Assembly: GCA_965644315.1 (NCBI GenBank)
Contig: CBFFRQ010000043.1
Span: 434,001 to 498,000 of the forward strand
DNA length: 64,000 nt
Direction of reading: 5' to 3'
Origin: Caecitellus pseudoparvulus
Lineage: Eukaryota > Bigyra: Bicosoecida
Position 1 is the first letter of the stretch; the number at the start of each line of letters is the position of its first letter. Positions 12,701-21,700 of the stretch are shown here, one piece after another. The notes below the pieces were generated by a model that saw nothing but the letters and a program-made list of their open reading frames with translations, did no database searches and was not told the origin of the DNA. A program made the position numbers and the translations under genes.

Positions 12701-15700
12701 GCGGCATCAGGCTGCATGACGCTTTCCATGGACAAGGTGCTGCTAATGGTGGATGGCGCGTTCTGGTCGTCCACGCCTTGTGCGGAGCATGCCCAAGCAG
12801 CCAAGTGCCATTGAGCCGAGAGAATGTCCTGCACGTTGGCCCACAGCGCCCGAGTTAATTGCAGCTTATCCTGCGGTGTCGCGGCGCTCTTGGTCAAGGA
12901 AGCCACTGCAAAAGCAAGCGCCCGCCAAGGGGCGACATGCGCGGGGGGAAAGCGGGCCTGCTCCAAGGCCACTCCCATCCAGGTGCTCACGCGACGCATG
13001 ACCGTCTGCAGCGCCGCCCAGCCTGAAGCACTGTCTGACGCTGCGGTGGCCTGGCCGCACGCTGCGAAAATGTCTCGCTCAGTGCGCAAGGTCCACCACG
13101 CAAAGGCAGGGGACACAGTGATGCCTGCCCACACGTGAGTGAGAGCCTCTGCCCTTGGGGACTCGGACAAGACCCGCACTTTCGTCGTGGTCTCATCCCA
13201 CCCCTCGCCCGCCTCGTCGCCATGCTCTGCCTCCGCTGCCTGATCAACCCGAATGCCGCCCACGGCAGCGCCGCTTTCCTCACCCTGCAAGGCGGCCAGT
13301 GTGACTTGGATGAGCACACGGTCCTCGACTGAAGGTGGCAGGGTCAAGCCCTGTGCGTTCATGGCTTCAGCTTGCAGCGGAGACTGCCCGCAGGTGCCCA
13401 ATGCCGCCTGCCTCAGCCGCATCCACAGCCCTGAGGCGCCTTTCGCGAGCTGGGCTGCCACCACGTCGGTGTCGTCCGGCACTTGAGTGACGGCTGGGAA
13501 GGATTCCGGGGACAGACCCCGCTTGGAGCCCTGCAGCAAGAGAGCACCCAGGCCGTCACAAGCCAGCCGCTGCCAGTCTCCTGTCAAGAACAGCATGGGA
13601 TGCTCGGTGAAGAGAAGTTGGTCCAGCGTCAGCAACGTCCCTTGGGTACCATGTGCTGCCGCATGACTCAGCGACGTGAGCTGCGTGCCAGCTGTGCCCG
13701 CCCCCTCAATGCCAGGGACTTGGGAAGGAGGCACTGGGATGGGGGCCACGACACCCGGCGCGCCGGCAAATGGGCGCAGCGCGTCTTGCTGCACAGACAG
13801 CAGGCTCTCCAACCATGAAACGGCAGATTGAAGCATCTCCTCTCCGTGGCTGCAAGCGAGAGCGGGGGGGAGAATGGGTGGTGGTGGCAACCCCAGATCA
13901 GCTCCACCAAGCACAGAGCCCTCCCGTGAAGCCATGCCAAGAAAGTGAGCGCCTGCCATGTACGTGTCCTGCACGAGGGAATTCAGCGCACCCTGCAAGA
14001 CTGGGTAAGCCTTAGCTGGGGCCCCCTCGTCCTCGAGCGGGAGACATGGTCCGATGCTGACTAGCAAACCCTGGACGTTGCGGGCGCACCAGGTCCACGC
14101 CGCAGCAATGTGCCCCGAAAGACCGGAAACTCCTCCACGCCCGAGGGCATCCGCTGCCATGAGTGCCACAGCAGCCGAAGCTTGGCGAATCAGGCCCAGG
14201 CAAGCCCTACAGGCTGCGAACAAGCCTTCTGCCGGGACGTGCCCTGCAAGCCCGCGCAGCTGCTGCAGCACTTGTTCAGTGGCAGCGATGACCCCACACA
14301 CCCAACCTCCAAGTGCCAGCGCAGTCCCGCTGCGCACACTCTTGCGCAGCGCCGACAGCGGCTTGGATTTGCCTGCTAGGCAGGCTGTTGTTGCAGACAC
14401 AGCCTCAGCCAGCGCTCCACCACGCTTGGCCAGCAATACTCCAGCTGCAATGCTGGCGCCAGCCTGGGACGGCTGTGTCGGGCAGAATGCCATGACAGCG
14501 CCTGGCACGCCATCTGGAGCCTCTGTCACCTCACAAAGCGCTGGCTTCAGAGCCGCACATGCTTCGCCTGCTGCGTGTAGGGACAGGTGCACCAGCTCCC
14601 TGCGAGCCAGGCGGAGCAGAAGGGCCACTCGAACAACCCAGGCAGCTTGCTGAGGAAGACAAGCAATGGCACGCTGCCAAAGTGCCGGGCTGCAAAGTGG
14701 GGACGCTGGAAGGTGCTTAGCAAGACCCACTGCCTGTGGTGAAGCTGAAAACGCCAGCTCCAGCACACTGCTTTCCTCTGAGTGTCCGTGACCAAGCAGG
14801 CACTGCAGCAACGCAGCAGCGACACGCGGGGCGCCTTTCGGCAGTGCTGCCTGCGTGCTGGGAATCGTGCTGCACATCGGCATGCAGCCTGCCCAAACTT
14901 CCACTGCTGTGCACAGCAAGCGGGGGAAGGGGAGCGCTCCGCCATGCTGAACGAGGCTGGCGGCAGGAACCAGGCCTGTGCCTGGCACGAGAGCGGTGGG
15001 TGACCGAACCCCTTGCCCTACGCTCCACAACAGAGCCCCCCACCTGCTCAGCGCCGCAGCTTGACCTTCAAGGACCCCCCCGCTTCCGTACCCCAGTTGA
15101 CTCGCCCGCAGAGCAGCACTGGGAACGGCCACAAGTCCCATGACTTGCAGCAGCCCGCTCACGACGCCACAGAACTCTCCTGCCTCAGCCAGAACCGGGG
15201 CACCAATTGGGGCCATGCAAGCTGCCAAACTGGCCAGCAAGTGCACTGCTGCAGATGGCGAGGCGGTGCTCAGCCCATGAGCAGACACTCTGGCTGCAGC
15301 TGAAGCGTCAAGACCAAGCAGCCGCTGCAGCTCTTGCAAGGCGGCAGCGTACCGCGCGGAAGGGGCAGGCTCCACGGCGACACGCTGGGCAACAGCGCTG
15401 ATGATGCTCACTAGCGTCAAGACATTCGCCACTCCCGTGCCTGCGTACACAGATGCAAAGGCAACGGCGACTGCCTGAGGCGCTGGCACACGCGCGACGG
15501 CTTGCCATGGCCCAAGGGGGCCGGTGTCGGCGTGTGCTCCTGCAGCATGAGCCCCCTGAACCAACGAAGCCGTCAGGGCTGTGAATCGCGAAAGCTGGCG
15601 CAAGGTTGGGTGCCCAGGGCGGCCCCGTGACAAAGTCGAAGGGTGCTTGGGCAGGTCCAAAGCGGCACGTGCTGACGGCAGCCACTTTCGGAGGGGAGCC

Positions 15701-18700
15701 AAGGCTGCAGCAAGACCATGCACTGCCGCGATCACGCAGGCCAAGCGGGCGTCGGCTGCACCTGCAGCACTGAAAATCACTCCCAGCAGGTCCGCTGCAC
15801 TCAAGCCGCCAGCTACATCCGCCGCGCAAGCAAGGCAGATATGCTGGAGATCCTCAGGCGACTTGATGGCAGCACTGAGACTAGTCAGTGCGCGAGGCAC
15901 CACTGTCGGTGGCCGCAAGGTGTGGGAAGAGGGTGCCTGGAGGGAGAGCTCAATGCAGCGGTTGCGCATGGCTCGAGACACTTCCCCGCCGTTGGTTGCA
16001 TCCACAGTGAGGAAGAGGCGGAAATCTGGGTGAGGGTGCACGATTTTCGGTTTGCCTTCCTGCAGCCCCGCCTCGTTGACCACAAGCACTCCTCCCTTCT
16101 CAAGCAAGGCGTTGAGGCGATCTAGCACGCTGCCCGGGCAGTAGTTTGCGTTGTCCAGCAAGACCCACTCGCCAAGTTCCAAAGCTCGCACGAGGTCACC
16201 GTCAACCCACTCAAACGCCCCGCCGGCAGACCGCAGTGTGCTGGGGGTGACGTCTGCTTCACCGGCTGCCGCAACGGCGGCCTCTAAAGTGCTGCTTACT
16301 GCCCCTTCTGCCGGCTCCAACTCCTCACTCAGCCCCACCGGCACTGGCTCCAAGAATGACCGCACGAAGATGGTAGACAGGGAGTGTCCAAGCCGGATCG
16401 CCAGAGCAGTGAGGGCTGCAGCTGCATGCCAGGAAGCCTGCGCGTGCTGCACGGCGACCAAGTGCACGGCAGGTGCCTTGATACCCCGGGCCCAGGAGAT
16501 GGTGGAGTTCGCCAAAGTTGCCGCGGTCGTAATGGCGGTTGCACTGAGTGTGCTGGGTTCCAAACTCGCCATGATGTCCTGCAGTGCCGCCAGAGACTCG
16601 GAGATTCCCGCGCAGGCAGCCCTGCCTCCCGCCTCAGGGCGGCTCAGGGCTATGCCAATCGAAGCCTCCGCTGCACTGGACAGGGCCAGCGAAAACCGTG
16701 TGATGTGCCGCGCGGGATCCCACTGCTCAAAGCAGCCCAACAGCTCTGTCGCATCAGTGGATGGAGACAGCGGAATCTCCCGCAGGGGCGTGCCAACAAG
16801 CCGCGCGAGGGAGCGCACAGCGGCGGTCTTGCCTGACCCTGACTTGCCCATCAGCAGCACAGGCCAATTCATGTTGACGCAGGTGGCCATGCGCGCTAGC
16901 GTCGCGCGAAGAGGGGCAGTGAGTGCCTGTCCCCCTGCTGCAGCTGGAAGGTAAAGCAGGGAGCCCTCCACTTGCTGCCGTCGGGGTGGCACACCACGCC
17001 GCCGTAGCACTGCGTCGCCCACAATGACATGCTCCCCTGCTACTCGAAGCTCCGGGGCTCCATCGCCTAATGGAGTGGGGGGCACTCCAAATACGTCATG
17101 AAACGCTGCGTTGATGGCTTGCTGGTCCTCTGCCGTCCGCATGCGGGCTGTGTACAGGAGGTGGGCAGTACGCTGCGGCGCCCATCTGTGCTCGTCCGAT
17201 TCGCCGGAGCTGCCTTGCGTTGCCAACGTCACGTCACACCAGCGGAAGAGGTCACGCAAGTTAAACTCCCAAGGGCTGCCTTGTCGCCCGTACGCGCGTG
17301 AGACCATTGTGTCGTGTGCGACTCTGCAATTGAACTCAATCATCTGCTGCAGCAGGTTGGGGTGCGCGCTGGAGGCTGTGGGGAGAGGTGGGCAAGTGGC
17401 TAGGCTGGGGTACAGGCGCTCAGTGATGAAAATAAGATCTTGCCGAGACAGTGGGGAGACGACAACCTTGGTGAAGCGGTTCAGGAACGACTTTGGCAAG
17501 CCCTTGCGGCCGCCACCTTGCGAGATGGGGTTCTGCGCGGCAAAGACGCGGAATGATGGTGGTGCGGCGATGCTCGCGTCAAGCTCCGGGATGAAGACTG
17601 TCCCGCGATGGTCCAAGACCGAGTTGAGGCCCTCCAGCACTGCCTGGGAAGCTAAGTTCATCTCGTCCAGCAGCACCCAGTCGCCTGCTCTGAGCGCTGC
17701 CAGCAGGATGCCGTCACACCACTTGAAGTTGGGCATGCCCTTGCCATTCCCCCCGCCTTCTTCGTCTGATGGCGGCACCGGGAGGTCTGATCCCATCAGG
17801 TCTGCCATGTCCGTTTGCTCAGACAAGTTGATGCGCACGAGGCGGTGCCCAGAGGCAGCGGCCAAGGCAGACACGAGGGACGTCTTGCCGACACCAGGCG
17901 AGCCCTCCAGCAGCACGGGTTTGCGGAGCTGCAGAGAACGGAGCAGCCGCTGCAGGTTCGCGCCCGTGGTGGGCGCATTCAAGGCGTACGGGTCGCCCTG
18001 GACGTCGCCGGCTGGGCCACGTGGAATGACGAACGGGTTCACGCCAAACGTGGCCGGTGTGTTGATGACTGCAAGGGGCTCTGTGGCTGTGGAGCCGTCG
18101 TTGTCCTCCAGAAGGGGCGCGGTGCTGCGCACGAAGTCACGGGCGGTCGGCGGCACCGCCTGCAGAAGGTGAGTGTACGCTGCTTGCCGAATGGCTGAGG
18201 CAGTTGCTTGCGACATGTTCGTCCCAAGCCCGAGGCCATCCAGCAGCACTAAGCAGGCCCCGTGCAGCATGGCAACCCACGCATGCAGGGGCGTGGGTGC
18301 GTCCACAGCCGCATCGCGCACGCCAGCTGCCTGCCCAGCCTCGCCCACTGCGCGGATGAAGTGGGCATTGCACAGCACTGACGCAACAAACAGGGCCCAC
18401 GTGTGCAAGTCTCGCAGGGACAGGAACACCTCCCGCCTCGGCTCTGGCTTGCTGCGGGCTGGTGCCGCAGCGCCACGCTGTGCTGCGGGTTTGACAAGGT
18501 GTCCGCCTTGGGCGTGCTCTTTCACCCACTTCACGAAGCGCAGCATGATGGGTCCGACAGGCTGCAGAATGTCAAGCAGGCGCTGACGCATGGAAGATGC
18601 GGAGAGGGACGAAGATGCGAGTGCTGCTGACGCTGCGGCCTTCGCGCCTGCCACCGCCAGCTTGTCGCCGATGATGGTCATCAAGTCGGCTTCCTCGGAG

Positions 18701-21700
18701 ATGGCAGGGACCCACAGCTCGGTGAAGCGGTTGCGGAGGGCAGGAGATAGCTCTCGCTTGCCGAAGTCGCCCCCCGGGTTCATAGTGGCGAAGAATCGGA
18801 AAGGTGCCGCTGCTTTAACTATGGGAGCGTCTCCTGCGGAGCCGCCGCCTGCCTCTGCCAGTGTGACGGTGCGGCCGGGCTCCAGCACCGAATTCAGGCG
18901 CTCCAGAACAGCGTCTTCTGCCAGGGAAGCCTCGTCAAGCAGGAACATGTGCCCACGACGCATAGCCGTGACGAGGGGGCCATCCACCCACTCAAACAGC
19001 GAGGCGTAGCGCTTGTAGGCGGCATGTGCAGCAGCGGCGTGTTCATCGCTGCCTTGCAACCCGGCCTTGCGCAGGTCACGCTGGGCCTTGAGCAAGGCAC
19101 TGTGAAGGCTTTCAACAGTGTCTGCGTCGCTCGATGCCGCATTGCGCAGGGCATGCGGGGCATACCCTGGCGGACACGAGGCGGCGAAGGCAGCTGTCGC
19201 GGCCCGAAAGCCAGCCTCAGCGGCCGCTCGGCCGCGCACAGGTCGCAGGCCACCCAGAAAGTCAGCCGTCTCGGTGTGTGCGTGGCAGTTAACAATGTGC
19301 AGCGGACGGCGCAGCAGCAACGCAAGCAGCTGCACGACGGTGGTCTTACCACAGCCAGTCTCGCCGACAAGCAGCACTGGCTCGGAATGCCGGATGCAGC
19401 CCGCCAGCAGCACGAAGAGGCGGCGAAGAGAAGAGGTCCATGAGACATTAGACAGACCCTCGGTGCCAGGCACAGTAGGTAGAGGTGGAACGCCCTCATC
19501 GTCTGATGGAGTGCCCTCATCCGCGCCAGCACGGGGCGCAGCAAGCACCCGCGCGACCCAGTGCAGACCTGCAACAAGTGCATCCATGTCGTACGCAGAG
19601 GGAGGGTCCGCCTGCAGTACAGAGTCGATGCTGACGACATCTTCCACTACGGGTGATGTGCTGCCACCCTCCGACCTCCTTCGCTTGCTCGTGCTCTCTG
19701 CCGGGTTCTGCTCCTGCTCCAGCGCGGCAGCGGAGGCTTCCTCAGGTTCGGCGCACGCATACAGCTCATGCACGTTCAGGACTGCCCGTCGACAGTGCTT
19801 GCGCAAGACGTCAGCAATGATCGCGCTCTCGCTGGGACTGCGCAGGCGCTCAGCAAGCAGCATGTACCCTGCCGAGGCAAGGTCTTCCCACAACCCTGGC
19901 CGCCGACCGGCCCAACGCAGCAAATCCCGAGTGGTGATGAAGCCTTCTTTTCCGGCAAAGACAGCCGCTGCCGTGCGGGCCCGTCGAAGGTCCGCGGCGA
20001 CGGCGACCATGGCTGCAGCGAAAGGTGGCGCAATGGCCGTGCGCTGGGTCAAAATCGTGCGCAGCTCGTCTTCTGGCAGGTCCCCCACGTGCAGCTCCAA
20101 AAATCGGTTGCGAAAGGCGGTGCTCAGGCGCTTTCGCCCTCCGTAAGCACCTGGCGGGTTCTGTGTCGCAAAGAGCATGAAGTGTGGGTGGGGCTTGACG
20201 ACTTCCTGTGTGTCTGGGATGAACAGCTCTCGGTTGTCATCCAGCAGGCGATTCAGCGCCTCCAGCACCTCGCTCGGCGCCAGGTTCAACTCATCCAGAA
20301 TCAGCCACCACCCGCGGCGGACGGCAGTGACGAGGAGCCCCTCTTGGAACATCAACTTCCCTCGCTCATTGGGGGCGTAGGCACCGATGTACTCTGCGAT
20401 GTCCGTGTGGTCATGATTATTGATCCTGACGCAGGTGTGGCCTGTTCTCGCTGCCAAGTACTCTACAATGCTCGTCTTGCCACTGGAAGTGGGGCCTTGT
20501 AGCAGAACGGGGTACCTGCGTGAGACAGCCGCGCGGGCAAGCGAGCGCAGGTGCCGGTGGACTGACGGCGTCAACACGTAGCCGGTGGAAGGAGGCACTG
20601 CCTCATCTTGCCCAGCTGGAGCCTCCTCCTTGGGCTTCAATTCTGCAGCAGTGCCGCCCCGGCTACGCTTCCTGCGCGAGACTGGCGCTGGAGCTGCTGC
20701 TGCAGCTTGGGCGGCCTGGTCGGACGCGGCAGTGGCGGGGGGCGGTGCGGGCACAGCTGGGTCGTGGGGGTGTAGGGGGCCCACTGGGACGTAGAAGTTC
20801 TCCACTTGTGTGTACACAGGGGCTTGAGGTGGTAAAGCCGCCCTGCGTGACGCCTCGTCAGCAGCAGGCGGCTCGGGCTGCCCTGGCAAAGCCAGCATGG
20901 CAACTCGGGCACTCGCGCCGTGCAGACCTCCCGAAGGGCTGGGGTTCACAATGCTAGCTTTCCTGCCACCTGGCTTGCGGGGAGGACGCGCAAGTACTTC
21001 GGGGTCAAAGGGCGTTCCGCTCAGTACATGCTTCACGATGGCTCCATGCAGCACTGACGCCGACGGGCCGTCAAGCTGGGTCAGGTACGACATGCAAAAG
21101 CCCTCGTAGAGGGCTCGCAGAGGCTTGTAGCCGCCGCCTGACGCGCCTGACGTCAGGTGGGATGCGTACGACAACGCTCGGCACAGTGTGCGCAGCGAGT
21201 ACCGAGGCCGGGAGGCGGCGCCGTCTGTCAGGTGGGAGGCTGACAGCGCACGCGCGGCAAGATGAAAGTCCACGACAGCCTGGACAGGTGGCGCACCTGC
21301 TTTGGTACCCCCCCCCGCAGACCTGGACTTGGCCGCGCCAGAGGCTGTTCCCAAGCCGTACATTGGCTTCAGGAAGCGGTTCGCGACAATGGCGAGGTCG
21401 GGAGCGTCCGTGACTTCATCCACGTACAACTCTGTGAAGCGCTGTCGGATGGCTGGCGGCAAGTCACGCTTGCCAGCATCCGTGGCAGGGTTCATGGCGG
21501 CAAAGAGTCGAAAGTTGGGGTGCCGCGGCACTGCGCCAGCATCCCCCCTCTCTGTCAGGGCGATGCTGCCACTGGGTCCGTCCAGCAGTCCGCTCAGCCG
21601 CTCGAGGGTCTCTCGAGATGCCAAGTTGACCTCATCCAGCAACATCCAGTGGCCTTCTCGCACTGCGCGCACGAGAGCGCCCTCCACGAAGGAAAACGCA